63,565 bases of DNA. Origin: an uncultured Francisellaceae bacterium. GTDB taxonomy: Bacteria > Pseudomonadota > Gammaproteobacteria > UBA6186 > Azoamicaceae. Below, one piece after another: positions 8,367 through 18,467 of the stretch. The stretch lies in assembly GCA_945956915.1 (NCBI GenBank), contig CAMFJH010000010.1, positions 1-63,565 on the forward strand, in the 5' to 3' direction. Numbering within the stretch: position 1 is the first letter of the stretch; each line of letters begins with the position of its first letter. The notes beneath the pieces were generated by a model, which was given only the letters and a program-made list of their open reading frames with translations, was not told where the DNA came from and did no database searches. A program made the translations under genes and the position numbers.

Positions 8367-8491
8367 ATTAAAACCCCCTTAAAAGTCAACAAACAAACTT
8401 AGGTTAGATAAAACTACTATACCCTTCATTCTATCTTTTTTAGAAAACAACATCCACTTCAATGGTCTCTTAATATTAGAGTGTACATACT

Positions 8492-8530
8492 TGTCTAAAG
8501 GGATGATTATCTAAATCACCCCTTTAGACA
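8492..8530. repeat. 17-bp near-perfect inverted repeat between ardA and rpn
   Basis: TGTCTAAAGGGATGATT (8492-8508) and its reverse complement (8514-8530) with one mismatch and a 5-base loop. It starts 7 bases after the ardA stop in the direction of transcription. There is no T-run, so it is not a classical intrinsic terminator. It may stabilise or end the ardA mRNA, or bind a protein before rpn. Confidence 0.6.
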
Positions 8531-8536
8531 TTAGCT

Positions 8537-9103
8537 CTAAAGATGTGAGAATATATGGCACACATCCCCTACCACTAAAGAAAAAAACTCTACAATGAAA
8601 ATATCTCTCCGAAAAGAAGTATAATCCACGTATGCCCAAGTACCAGAAGGCATGGCATCCATATAGAGTTTATCAAACCTTTCGATAGCAAACTCTAACT
8701 CGCTTTCATAAGCCCCATGATAATGATTTTCCCAGGCATCCTGAGCAGAGTCTACATCGCCATAATAGTGTAATAATTCTATTCCTAATTGGCCTATAGC
8801 GGTAATGAATACCGCAATTTTTTGAATAGGTTTTAGACTTTCTTCACCAATCAGCCTTAAAGAACCAAACCCTTCAGTTGAATGAATATCAAACTCTTCT
8901 GCATTGGGCATTGGGCTCTCTAATAACATTTTCTTAATCTCTTTTTGGATTTTATATAATTCCTGAGTGGCGTTTATCCAAACACCGTGTATGAGACCAT
9001 TATGATAAGCCTCTAAGCATATCACAAAAATCCTAGGAGTGGATTGGTTAATGTAGGGTGGGTTGTTTAATAATTCAAAATCGTTTAAGCTATCTTTAGC
9101 CAT
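8537..9103 (-). CDS. ardA: ArdA-type antirestriction protein
   Basis: ArdA proteins are acidic DNA mimics that block type I restriction enzymes while a conjugative element enters a new host. The sequence fits the family: TPRIFVICLEAYHNGLIHGVWI at the N-terminus, EFDIHSTEGFGSLRL in the middle (family pattern E-x-x-I-x-D/x-x-x-G-F), and an acidic C-terminal stretch with YHGAYESELEFAIERF. The length of 188 aa is close to the usual 165-190. It is read from the leading side of the candidate oriT, the usual place for early-expressed establishment genes. Confidence 0.88.
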   Translation of the reverse strand: MAKDSLNDFELLNNPPYINQSTPRIFVICLEAYHNGLIHGVWINATQELYKIQKEIKKMLLESPMPNAEEFDIHSTEGFGSLRLIGEESLKPIQKIAVFITAIGQLGIELLHYYGDVDSAQDAWENHYHGAYESELEFAIERFDKLYMDAMPSGTWAYVDYTSFRRDIFIVEFFSLVVGDVCHIFSHL

Positions 9104-9479
9104 GGTTTAACTCCCATAAAGTTTTACTGTGGTTAGGGAAGCAATGGTGTTTGCTGCACTATTGTTTCCCGCTTCGTTTCTAACTGCCTGAAACATACTA
9201 TAATAATAAATAAAAATTGAAACTTTGTCAACACTTTTTAGACTTTTTTCACTGTTTTTTTGCTAAAATCTATCGTTTTTCATCACATATTTTCCTGTTT
9301 CATAAATAAATCTTCTCCCTCAAGAATCAAAATAATTTCAAATCTCTTCTAATAACACTGTAGTAATTTTAATTCGAATTATTCATTTTTAAAATTCATT
9401 TTAAGGCATACCCTCGCATTAGCTCACCCCTCATAATATTTAAAATGCTTTAAAACCGAATAATAAGATAAAAAAATCC

Positions 9480-9800
9480 ATCTGAATAGTTGCACTGAAG
9501 CAAATAGCTGATAGCAGGCGCACACCTGACGCACGGCTGATTTTTCCATTTATTTATCGAAAATTATAGCGTTTTTATGTTTTTACTGATCAAAATTCTT
9601 GTGCATAATTATCAGACAATGGCCGACATTATCTTACAAAAGATGACATCTTTATAATGCACTTCTATCTGATTGAACACAAAGTAAAATATTGAATCGT
9701 ATTGCTGGGCACTATCTGATAGTGTCAGCATGCGTCTGATAACTGTCTGCCTTTGGCAGATATTTGTCTCTTTTTGGCAGATATTATACGGATCTTTTTT
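9480..9800 (-). other. candidate origin of transfer (oriT)
   Basis: A gene-free region of about 700 bases (9104-9830) lies next to the RHH and relaxase genes. On the minus strand 9533-9522 reads TGCGTCAGGTGT followed by GCGCC, close to the F-type nic sequence TGCGTGGGGTGT/GGTGC. Nearer the RHH gene are a 13-base direct repeat TTTGGCAGATATT at 9752-9764 and 9773-9785 (period 21), a hairpin TCTGCC-TTT-GGCAGA (9746-9760) and a palindrome CACTATC.GATAGTG near 9710-9724. Iterons, hairpins and a nic-like site beside an RHH protein and a MobF relaxase are what an oriT should show. A small open frame at 9612-9809 in this region looks spurious. Confidence 0.6.
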
Positions 9801-9830
9801 ATTTAACACTTCAAAAATAACAATTTTTTG

Positions 9831-10460
9831 TTATATAGAGTGATACAGGGCTTCTAAAAAAACCAATGTCTTCTGCTGAGCATTATTTTTAATTGCTTCC
9901 CCATCTTCGCAATAATTCAGTACAAATTTTTCTAACAAATTGTAGGTCATCATAGCATATTTTATCCCTTCTTTTTGTCCAAAGATGAGGTTATTTTGAA
10001 GTAAGTTGGTATCCTGATGAATGGCTTGTTGAATAATCTGCCGTATCATTTTAGAGAAGGTTATACCCTGATTCTGTGCCCTATGTTTTAAATCTTGCAC
10101 CAGTTCATCCATCAACATGAATGTCACTCTATTAATCTTATTCGTACTATTGTCTAGATGCAGCTTCTGCACTATTTCTTGAGACGTCCGGTGGGCTGAA
10201 GCACGTAGATCCTCTCCTTCTTTCCCTTTATTTAAAACAAAATTCTCAAACAAATGATAACTGAAAACAACATAGGTCATGACCTTTTTTTCTATCATAC
10301 TGATATTGCCTCCTCCAACAAGTTCTGGGATCACATCATCTTCAAGGTTGCTTTCTAGGATATGACGTAGGCAATCGGAGACGCTACTACCATGTAAGTC
10401 TGCACGTTTGATTAACCATAAAATTTGACTTTCTAATAATCGAACAGTCAATCTTTTCAT
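9831..10460 (-). CDS. tandem ribbon-helix-helix oriT-binding protein, TraY/TrwA-like
   Basis: Contains two ribbon-helix-helix units: residues 1-38 (MKRLTVRLLESQILWLIKRA) and about 100-138 (NRVTFMLMDELVQDLKHRA, then FSKMIRQII). Each is followed by a similar segment (YHLFENFVLNKGKEGEDLRA and YNLLEKFVLNYCEDGEAIKN), so the protein arose by internal duplication. F TraY is likewise a tandem RHH protein that binds oriT and recruits the relaxase; TrwA does the same in R388. Its ATG overlaps the traI stop by 4 bases, so it is translated after traI. It very likely binds the direct repeats just downstream at 9752-9785. The family name is inferred from architecture and position. Confidence 0.75.
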   Translation of the reverse strand: MKRLTVRLLESQILWLIKRADLHGSSVSDCLRHILESNLEDDVIPELVGGGNISMIEKKVMTYVVFSYHLFENFVLNKGKEGEDLRASAHRTSQEIVQKLHLDNSTNKINRVTFMLMDELVQDLKHRAQNQGITFSKMIRQIIQQAIHQDTNLLQNNLIFGQKEGIKYAMMTYNLLEKFVLNYCEDGEAIKNNAQQKTLVFLEALYHSI

Positions 10461-13400
10461 AGAATTTTCTCCTGATTATTAGTGAGGATTTGAATTTTTC
10501 TTTGGGGTTCTACGCAAATATCGTCCAATGTTTGTTGCAAATCGGATCCTTTGTCAACCAACTGATCTGCTGTAATTGGCACGGCCTTCTGTAAGATCTC
10601 ATGAACTTTATCACTGCCTGAGCGTTTTAAAATATCGTTAAAATCGATTTTTTGATCACTTGATAATCGCTCTGGAAGCGCTATAGACACTTTAAATCCT
10701 TGCTCAGAATATCTTTGTACTGCCTTAGTAATAGCCTTATAGGTCTGAGCATGGGCACCATCATTATCGGCACACAAAGTGATATGATTTGTCCCTAAAG
10801 GAATAGGCACCTGGGACAACTGTGATGCTGAAAGAGACGCCATGACTATTTCCAAGGGTCTAACAGCGGCTATACTGAGTGCAGTCTCAATACCTTCTGC
10901 AAGGTAAACTGTACCGGATAATTGTCCTTGATTCACCACCACTGCCCCTCCAGTTAAAGGGCCTAAATTAGCTTTATTGACGGCTTTATTCTCAATCCCA
11001 AGAGCATTTATGTAGGTTTCATCCAATTTTCCCCCTTCTTTATTTAAAAAGATCCGTACGATTCCTTGTATGCTATTATCTTTACTTCGAATGGGTGCAA
11101 TTAAAGCAGGTGTTGGCTTGCCTGTATCTGGATGCTTCATTTTTTCCCTAAATCTGAAATCCTCTGGTGCTTTAAGCTCTCTATTTTGTAAATATTTTTC
11201 GGCCAAAGTTCCTTGTATTGGCACACCCTTACTATATTCCTGTTGTGCGTTTTTAACCTTTTGTTGTCGGTGGATTTCTATAGCATGTTGCTCTTTTTTA
11301 ATAGAAGCTATTTCAACACTGGATCTTTTATGGCTATTATTGAGATCTAAACCACAGGTTTTTGCCAGCTCAATGATGCCTTCTTTAAATCCAAGACCAT
11401 AGGTTGTGATATACAAAGAGAATAGATCTCGACCCTTATCCCCTTGTTCGAAATCACACCAAGTTCCTGCATTTGGGCCTTTTAATATTAAAGAGAAAGA
11501 GCCATGTTTGCCCCAACGTGCCTCACGGGTTGTTATTTTAGAGGGTTGTCCTTTCCACTGTATTGCATTACCCAGAATATCGCGATGGAGATGTTGTACC
11601 ACCTCTTCTTTATCAATAAATGCACCTTTTTTTGATTTCAGAGGTTGAAAATTCTGTTTTTTAATAAGCTCTATTGGGTTTGGTTTAGCCTTCCCACTGA
11701 TATTGGCTGTCATATCATTAACTGTTTTTTGAATTTGCTGCCAATTCGGAATAAAGTGCTCTATGGCACTTTCTTTTAAAGACTGATTGGCTTCTAGGGT
11801 TTGTCTAAAATAATCAAGGTTATCAACAAACATCATAAAATTGTCACCCCTCGTGGCCTCCACTAAGAAGCCATTTAAAGAGCTGGTTTTTGGCAATTCT
11901 TGAGATTTTCTATCCTGAAATGGCGGATAATAATCCCAAGTCTGTTGTTGCCGATCTCTTAAATTTATTTCGTATAACTGATTTGAACGGTCTTGAATCT
12001 GTAATGTATTAGCATCAATTTTCTTCACCCGAACCAACAATGTGTGCATTTCTGAATCTTTAGAATTAGGATGGTCCTTTTTTGGCAATACAATGGAATC
12101 TCCCACACGCAACTCTGCAGTCTTTTTAGAATAGGGTTTTGGACTTTCACAATGCCCTAAGGTTAATGGCACATCATGACCTTGGGCCACCGGTAAGGTG
12201 ACAGCATAGGCATAATCCCAGTGTTGATTTGCATAATCTTTAAGATTCAGTAGCATTTGCCTGCCGTCTTTGAAAACAATCTCTACTTCTATGCCCTGTA
12301 CTTTCTGAATCTCTGCCAAATCCCCATTAAACAATCCTCTTTCTGAATCGTTATGTTTCCAACGAATTCTCTCTCCTACCATTAAGCTTCTAGCCTCTGA
12401 ACGATAAATTTCAATAGATCCATCCCAAAACATATCTCGTTTAGGGGACCAATGGAATACTCGTCCGTGAGGGTCTTCAAGTGTTAATGTATGGGTACTT
12501 ATTTCGCGCCCCATAACTTTGGCATAGTCCCCTGACGCTATTCCTAACCGCCTATTGGTTGCTCCAAATCGAATAACATCTCCAGTTTCATAGGCATATA
12601 TTTGTCCCTTTTCTGCTTGGGGACAATCCTTTTGCAACAAGTTGTAAGTTTGGACTTCAGGCCCTTTTAATAATTCACGCGATTTTAGCTCTTCCCTAAT
12701 GGCCATATTCACAAACTGACGATCTTCATTCAAAGGTGTGATAATAAGTGTTTGGGCTTGTTCAGTGGATGATAACTTAAGATATGTCTTAGCCATCATC
12801 ATTAAACGCTCTTGTTTATCTGGGATCTCCATTACTCTGGATAATAATTTATCCATGGCATCTTCCAAACGAACCGCATACAGATCTTGCATAATGGATA
12901 GGGTTTGTGGATCCTTAAAACGGACATTTTCTGTCATGGCTACACTTTGCATCCCCTGCCCTAACAAATGGTAATACGGCTTACCGGCTCCAAAAGATCC
13001 CATTTGCTTCACATCACCCACCAACAAGAGACTTGAACCCAATTTTTCTGTAATGTTAAGTAAGGTAAACATTTCTTTGGTAGATGTTAAAGAGGCTTCA
13101 TCTAAAACTAATACTGTATTAGTACCATATTCAGTTTTTACTAATGCAGGATGGTGCTTTAGCAAATCTTCGGCTTTATTTAAAAACTTTTGTGTCGTCA
13201 TAGCTTCTATGGATAAGTCTCCAAAGCCTTTGCTGGCATCAATCAATCTATTTTTGGCACTAGCAGTATTAGATATGCCTATGAGTTTAATGCCTGATTC
13301 ATGGCAAAGTCTATTTACTTCTTTAAGCATGGTGGTTTTACCGCTACCGGCAACGCCTTGAACACCTATAACACTGTCATTTGTAGTTAAAACAAGCTGG

Positions 13401-16400
13401 ATTGCTCGTTTTTGTCCATCGGTTAATTGTTCATGTTGCAAAACTACCTGCAAAGAAGGGTGTGTGTTTGGCATAATGGGTATTCGCTTGGCTTGGCCTT
13501 TTTGCATGATTTGAATACACCCCTTTTCCATCAAAAGGGTATCTTGAGTAGTAACCATTGTTTCAGATAGCCCTTGGGAATTTTTACGCATGCCTACGGT
13601 AATCAGTAATCCATCTTGCATCGCTTTTGAAAATCCGGCATCTATCATGTCCTTTGATACAGAAAGACCAGTCAACAAAAATGCATCCTGTTGGGCTTCT
13701 GATAAAGAAAAAATAGATTCTCGTTCTTTTCGCTTAGCACAAATTTCATCTACTGCCTTATAGACAAGGTTGATTTGTGTTTCTGAGGCTTGTTCTGGAA
13801 ACTTAAGGTCAGCCATGACCACTTTATTAGATACTTCGGTTGATTGCAGAGATGACTGCGATTCTATAATTCTAGCCATATCTTCATAAAGCTTTGGAAA
13901 ACTTGAAAGGTTCACTAACCCCTCTTGATGTGTTAAGGCTTCTGTCCTTTGATATCGCGTTACAGCTTTCTCCAAAGAAAAATGGGTGCCGGAATGGTTA
14001 GCAATCACCTTGTCTTTCAAAGACTCCAAATCATCCACTATAATCTTCAGCTTATTATCGACAACACAGGCATTTAGCTTCTCTATGATGGTACTGTTGA
14101 CTATCCTGCTGTTCATAAGACAAATGGTTTCAACAGCGTGTCCTAAGTGCACTTTATGTATCATTTCGGCGTAACCATAATCCCAATGACTTTGGTGTAT
14201 TTGAGTCGTATCAATTAGGGCTGTTTTGCCGTTCTGTAGCTGAACAGCGATTTGATTGTCTCTTATGGAAAGAACGATTGCTTTTTGGCCTTTTATTCTA
14301 TTTAAAGTTTTATCGTCTTCTCGCTTTAAGGTACGAGTCCAGGTTAAAGTATCCCCTTGCATAATCTCGCGTTGTTCCCTACGAAACACTTCTATACGAC
14401 GTAAATCAGATTGTGAAGGTTTCCAATCTAATGATTTCCCATCGATGCCTATCAATCTTAAGGTGCCTTCTTTGAAATCAATGGCCTCCACTGTCCAATA
14501 ACTGCCTTCAGTGACACCAGTTATTGGATTGTCCTGATTAAACCGTATGCGATCCCCCAATTGATAACAATGTGGAAGTCTTTTTTGTTCAAAACTTAAA
14601 TTTAAGGCTTGATGAATTTCAAAACGGCAGGATTCACCTATTAATTGCCCTTTTTGTTTTAAAAGTACGCGGATCTGATCCGTTACTCCATGCCAATCAG
14701 ATCTTAAGGTCGTTACCAATTGTTGGTGCGTATTTTCAACAAAAGCTTGGGCTGCCATTACTATTCTATCACTCGAATTTGGTACGGATTGACAATGTGT
14801 TTTAGATAAATATTTTATTAATGGCTTGATATTAGCTTTAGCACCCTCTATAGTGCATTGCTGAATACCATGCTTCTTTAGAGCCTCTAATGCAGGTACA
14901 GCTTTATGTGTGAATTTAGTCCAAATCAAACGTGTTCCAAAATGTTTGGACCAAGTTTGTAGTTGATTCATTTGCCTAGCAGAAATATCGCCATCTACAA
15001 TCCAAACTTGCCTAGCGTCATGAGATTTCATGAAACCAGAGGGTTTATGCTGCGTTTTTGCCGAACGAAATTCACAGGCACTTAAAAACCCCTCAATGGT
15101 TTTAACTCTTTGCGTGCCTGTTGCTTTCATCAGCTTATCAACATTGGCTTCGGCTTGTGTTAAAAGAATTGGATAAAATCGCTGATCCACACAAACCTCA
15201 TTAAAAACACTTAGCACATTATATAGAGCAGATTTTGATGCAGAAGAGATTAAAACCTGCCGATCATAGGTTGTCATCATCAATTTGAGTGCTTTTTTTT
15301 GATAAGGATCTTCTAATTTTAGATATGTTACATAACTCGCACTTAAGTCTCCTAATATTGGTCTCACTTTTTTCATGCCTTGACGCATTTTTGTTACATT
15401 ATCGATTTCTAGATCACGAGCTTGTTGAGTCGTTAATAAACCCTCTCCTACATATAGCAGTTCTGATGTTTCTATTTTTAGCTCAATGGCTTTCAATAAA
15501 TCCGAATCGCGACAAGGCATAATCGACATGCCTTTGGCAATATTAATAACCTCTTTTAGTTTAAAAACGGATTTCCATTCTGATAAGTGATGTATGGCCG
15601 CCATGGTTGATTTTTGCGCCGTGATCTCTGGGCTTGGACATTGCAATGGCCCACGATTGATGCTTGTTTTTGAGTACTCATGTAGCCATTCTAAACTGTG
15701 ATCACAATTCTTTAGATCCTGTTCCCATACAGCCCTTATCTGATCCGTGTCAACCGATTTTTTGTTTGCACGTGTGTCAAAATTAGCAATGGTGGCTGCT
15801 TTACCACCTGACAAGCCCATAGATTCAAGTCTTTCCTTTATTTGCCCACGACGTTTAGAGAATTGGTCAATCAATTTTTGTTCAAAGCCTTCTAATTCAA
15901 AAGTTCCCTTCTGAGAGGTTTGCTCTAATTGAAATCCTAAGGCCATTAGCTTTTCCGCCAGGATGGAACGATAATGCATGCCAATTAAGATTTTAAAATT
16001 ATATAAGTCATCCCCATATAGTGTTCTCCAAGCACCGTCACCTCGTTCCGTTAGGTTCATCACGATACAATGGGTATGCAGATTGGGATCTAAAGCTCTA
16101 GAGTCTGTATGTTCAAATGCAGCGACAGTCAGATTATTGGTTTTTTCTATCCGTACGACTCCATTTTCTTTGGCTCTATATGCCCCATAAGTATTTTCAA
16201 TAAGCGTTAAAACAGTTTTGACTGCCTCACGATGTGCAGCTATCACCCGCTCATCACCACCCACAATACCTAAGATAGAGACCGATTTTGGCGCAGAAAA
16301 AGTGAGATCATAACCCGGTCTATGATGGGCACCTTGCTTGGTTTTGATCATATCCACTCCATTGGGTAAGTGGCCTTCCAGTACTGTTTGAAATTGATCT

Positions 16401-16549
16401 AAAGATATGGGTCCTTTTAAATTAAGTTTTTCAGAACCTTTTCCTAACCATTCGCTATAAGTATCCATCCCTTCCTTGGCATAATAATTATCGTTCTGAT
16501 AATACTTAGAGGCTTCACGAGCAGATTTGAGAGTATAAATGCTTAGCAT
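10457..16549 (-). CDS. traI: TraI: MobF relaxase-helicase with C-terminal Toprim/primase-like region
   Basis: Nicks one strand at oriT, stays bound to the 5' end and unwinds the transferred strand. Residues 1-300 are a TrwC/TraI relaxase: paired tyrosines 16-17 and 22-23 near the N-terminus (compare F TraI Y16/Y17/Y23/Y24) and the metal site in DPNLHTHCIVMN. Around 400-900 lies a helicase-like region without a good P-loop plus SH3-like strands, as in the ssDNA-binding half of F TraI. The active SF1 helicase starts near 1060 (GVAGSGKTT) with VLVLDEASL as Walker B. Near 1650-1750 there is a CHC2/primase-like segment (GTWCDFEQGDKGRDLFSL), and near 1870-1980 a Toprim_3-like domain (AEGIETALSIA, LCADNDGAH, DFNDIL). 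At 2030 aa it is larger than F TraI (1756). Overlaps traD by 7 bases. Confidence 0.93.
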   Translation of the reverse strand: MLSIYTLKSAREASKYYQNDNYYAKEGMDTYSEWLGKGSEKLNLKGPISLDQFQTVLEGHLPNGVDMIKTKQGAHHRPGYDLTFSAPKSVSILGIVGGDERVIAAHREAVKTVLTLIENTYGAYRAKENGVVRIEKTNNLTVAAFEHTDSRALDPNLHTHCIVMNLTERGDGAWRTLYGDDLYNFKILIGMHYRSILAEKLMALGFQLEQTSQKGTFELEGFEQKLIDQFSKRRGQIKERLESMGLSGGKAATIANFDTRANKKSVDTDQIRAVWEQDLKNCDHSLEWLHEYSKTSINRGPLQCPSPEITAQKSTMAAIHHLSEWKSVFKLKEVINIAKGMSIMPCRDSDLLKAIELKIETSELLYVGEGLLTTQQARDLEIDNVTKMRQGMKKVRPILGDLSASYVTYLKLEDPYQKKALKLMMTTYDRQVLISSASKSALYNVLSVFNEVCVDQRFYPILLTQAEANVDKLMKATGTQRVKTIEGFLSACEFRSAKTQHKPSGFMKSHDARQVWIVDGDISARQMNQLQTWSKHFGTRLIWTKFTHKAVPALEALKKHGIQQCTIEGAKANIKPLIKYLSKTHCQSVPNSSDRIVMAAQAFVENTHQQLVTTLRSDWHGVTDQIRVLLKQKGQLIGESCRFEIHQALNLSFEQKRLPHCYQLGDRIRFNQDNPITGVTEGSYWTVEAIDFKEGTLRLIGIDGKSLDWKPSQSDLRRIEVFRREQREIMQGDTLTWTRTLKREDDKTLNRIKGQKAIVLSIRDNQIAVQLQNGKTALIDTTQIHQSHWDYGYAEMIHKVHLGHAVETICLMNSRIVNSTIIEKLNACVVDNKLKIIVDDLESLKDKVIANHSGTHFSLEKAVTRYQRTEALTHQEGLVNLSSFPKLYEDMARIIESQSSLQSTEVSNKVVMADLKFPEQASETQINLVYKAVDEICAKRKERESIFSLSEAQQDAFLLTGLSVSKDMIDAGFSKAMQDGLLITVGMRKNSQGLSETMVTTQDTLLMEKGCIQIMQKGQAKRIPIMPNTHPSLQVVLQHEQLTDGQKRAIQLVLTTNDSVIGVQGVAGSGKTTMLKEVNRLCHESGIKLIGISNTASAKNRLIDASKGFGDLSIEAMTTQKFLNKAEDLLKHHPALVKTEYGTNTVLVLDEASLTSTKEMFTLLNITEKLGSSLLLVGDVKQMGSFGAGKPYYHLLGQGMQSVAMTENVRFKDPQTLSIMQDLYAVRLEDAMDKLLSRVMEIPDKQERLMMMAKTYLKLSSTEQAQTLIITPLNEDRQFVNMAIREELKSRELLKGPEVQTYNLLQKDCPQAEKGQIYAYETGDVIRFGATNRRLGIASGDYAKVMGREISTHTLTLEDPHGRVFHWSPKRDMFWDGSIEIYRSEARSLMVGERIRWKHNDSERGLFNGDLAEIQKVQGIEVEIVFKDGRQMLLNLKDYANQHWDYAYAVTLPVAQGHDVPLTLGHCESPKPYSKKTAELRVGDSIVLPKKDHPNSKDSEMHTLLVRVKKIDANTLQIQDRSNQLYEINLRDRQQQTWDYYPPFQDRKSQELPKTSSLNGFLVEATRGDNFMMFVDNLDYFRQTLEANQSLKESAIEHFIPNWQQIQKTVNDMTANISGKAKPNPIELIKKQNFQPLKSKKGAFIDKEEVVQHLHRDILGNAIQWKGQPSKITTREARWGKHGSFSLILKGPNAGTWCDFEQGDKGRDLFSLYITTYGLGFKEGIIELAKTCGLDLNNSHKRSSVEIASIKKEQHAIEIHRQQKVKNAQQEYSKGVPIQGTLAEKYLQNRELKAPEDFRFREKMKHPDTGKPTPALIAPIRSKDNSIQGIVRIFLNKEGGKLDETYINALGIENKAVNKANLGPLTGGAVVVNQGQLSGTVYLAEGIETALSIAAVRPLEIVMASLSASQLSQVPIPLGTNHITLCADNDGAHAQTYKAITKAVQRYSEQGFKVSIALPERLSSDQKIDFNDILKRSGSDKVHEILQKAVPITADQLVDKGSDLQQTLDDICVEPQRKIQILTNNQEKIL

Positions 16550-18408
16550 ATACTGTCCTCTGATTTTTTCTTAATGCGTTTTAAGATGGGCTGCATATCT
16601 GGCTTTGTTTCAACTTCAGCCTCAGACAAAGATTGTTCCATAAGCAGTACATTTTCAATTTCTCTGGGTATCAATGAAGGTTGTGTCTCTTTCCTATTTC
16701 GCACATCAAAAACCAGCTTTGTGACTGGCCAATCCCCTGGTAAACGTAAGAACGCATTTAAATCGTCCAATTCTAAAAATTCAGCATCCATGACCACAGC
16801 ATCTTTACGTCGCTCCTGATGTATAGATACCCCATCACGCATATCATTTGCGCCATAGGAATACCCTTCTTTTTTCTCTATAATTTCACGCCTTCCCATT
16901 ATTTTTGACATCCAAACAGCAGAATCCGGATTTTTGGTTCTGTAACACAAGTTGGTATTAAATAAAGAAGTGAGTGTTTCAGCCTCATCACGGCCATAGA
17001 TGGTGCACAATTGGTGAATATCTTGGATAGAGCCTACAAAACACCCTCCATATTTACGGCCCCGTGATAAGGCATTCATTAAACTGGGCAATCGATGTAA
17101 AGTAGGCAATTCATCCATAAAAAACCATAGCCGTCTACTTTGAGAAGGATGTAAACTTAATAGGGATTTAACTGCCACATCCAACCAAACAGACATTAGT
17201 GGTTTTAAAGCATCTATTTTAAGTGCATTAGAAGCGATAAATAACCATCCATCACCTTCGTCTTCTGTGACCCATCGACGAATTGAAAATAGAGGATCTT
17301 GAGTATCATCTTTTAAATACATTAAAGCCTTACAGTAGGTTGATAAAGTTGCCTTAATAGACAATGCTGTTTTTTCATTTTTCTCAGAGACCAAGGACTC
17401 TGCTACTGATCCCTTCAAAAGGTTGGCTAACCCGCCTAGGTTTTCTGTAAACAAGGGTTCCAACAAAGCACGATTATATCGTTTATGTTCCACGTGCAAC
17501 CGAAGAGCAGCAGATGCAAAAATAGTGCGTGCAGAGTGGATCCAAAAAGGATCACTTCCTGCTAAATGTAAGGGCATTAGAGAGCTGGCAATAGCCTCAA
17601 AATCGGCTGGATCTTCACATTCCTGCCACAGATTCCAAGTAGGGCATCGCACATCTAATGGATTTAAGATCACATCTTTTCCTGGTCTATAATACATCGG
17701 TATAAAAGTGCCTTCGATATCGTAAACAATGGCTCTTTGTTGCTTGGCTCTTACCTGATCCATTAATTCTTGTATACAAACAGATTTACCAGCACCTGTC
17801 GTGCCGGTTAATAGAATATGCTGCACTTCTGAGTGCTTCAACAATGGAACCCCAGCGAGTTGGATATCAGACGCTTTATTGGCAGCCTTCAGCAGCCTAA
17901 TCAACTGTTTGGGTTCTGCAAGGCTATTGCCTCTGACTTTCTCTGTTTCTTGTTGTGATTTTCCACGCATCTTAAAGAAATACGTCGCACTCAGCAATAT
18001 CATAAAACTACAAAATAATGACAGCCAAAGAGCTGTGCTAAGCCCTTGAAAACATCGTCTAATGCTACTTGCAGTATTTCGATGCTTAATAAATTGGCCT
18101 GCAGGAATAGTGACAATCTGCCCTTGTGGGGTTTTAATCGAATGTAGCACTTTGTCATCATGGATCATACACTTGATGTGTGCCTCTAGATATTCTGATA
18201 GAACATAACGGTCGTATTCTGTCGTTTTTATAGAGCTAAAAAACAATAACAACCCTAGGAATAAGCATACGGATAATACCAATAGATAACGGGTCGCTTG
18301 ACCGAACATTCGTATGGAATGCATAGTCATTTGACCACCACGAGTAAAATCTTTTAAGCTAGACGTCATTAGGTTAAAACCTCTTGAAATTGATAAATCA
18401 GTCGACAA
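16543..18408 (-). CDS. traD: TraD: type IV coupling protein
   Basis: The hexameric inner-membrane ATPase that links the relaxosome to the secretion channel. Two membrane segments lie near residues 40-57 and 125-145; a P-loop GTTGAGKS near residue 205; Walker B and neighbours in WFFMDELPTLHRLPSL; and FVGSIQDIHQL, typical of TraD/TrwB. 621 aa, somewhat shorter than F TraD (717) because the long C-terminal TraM-contact tail is absent. First gene of a traD-traI-RHH unit, with its promoter in the 60 bases shared with the divergent gene at 18468. Confidence 0.93.
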   Translation of the reverse strand: MSTDLSISRGFNLMTSSLKDFTRGGQMTMHSIRMFGQATRYLLVLSVCLFLGLLLFFSSIKTTEYDRYVLSEYLEAHIKCMIHDDKVLHSIKTPQGQIVTIPAGQFIKHRNTASSIRRCFQGLSTALWLSLFCSFMILLSATYFFKMRGKSQQETEKVRGNSLAEPKQLIRLLKAANKASDIQLAGVPLLKHSEVQHILLTGTTGAGKSVCIQELMDQVRAKQQRAIVYDIEGTFIPMYYRPGKDVILNPLDVRCPTWNLWQECEDPADFEAIASSLMPLHLAGSDPFWIHSARTIFASAALRLHVEHKRYNRALLEPLFTENLGGLANLLKGSVAESLVSEKNEKTALSIKATLSTYCKALMYLKDDTQDPLFSIRRWVTEDEGDGWLFIASNALKIDALKPLMSVWLDVAVKSLLSLHPSQSRRLWFFMDELPTLHRLPSLMNALSRGRKYGGCFVGSIQDIHQLCTIYGRDEAETLTSLFNTNLCYRTKNPDSAVWMSKIMGRREIIEKKEGYSYGANDMRDGVSIHQERRKDAVVMDAEFLELDDLNAFLRLPGDWPVTKLVFDVRNRKETQPSLIPREIENVLLMEQSLSEAEVETKPDMQPILKRIKKKSEDSIC

Positions 18409-18467
18409 ACATCATTTTTTCGACTATCCTTTATTAAGGATGTACATGTTAAATAGGCGGACCCCGT

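Noticed and set aside
9612..9809. 65-codon minus-strand frame in the oriT region
   Set aside because: Made up of the direct repeats and hairpins; no ribosome binding site and no family.
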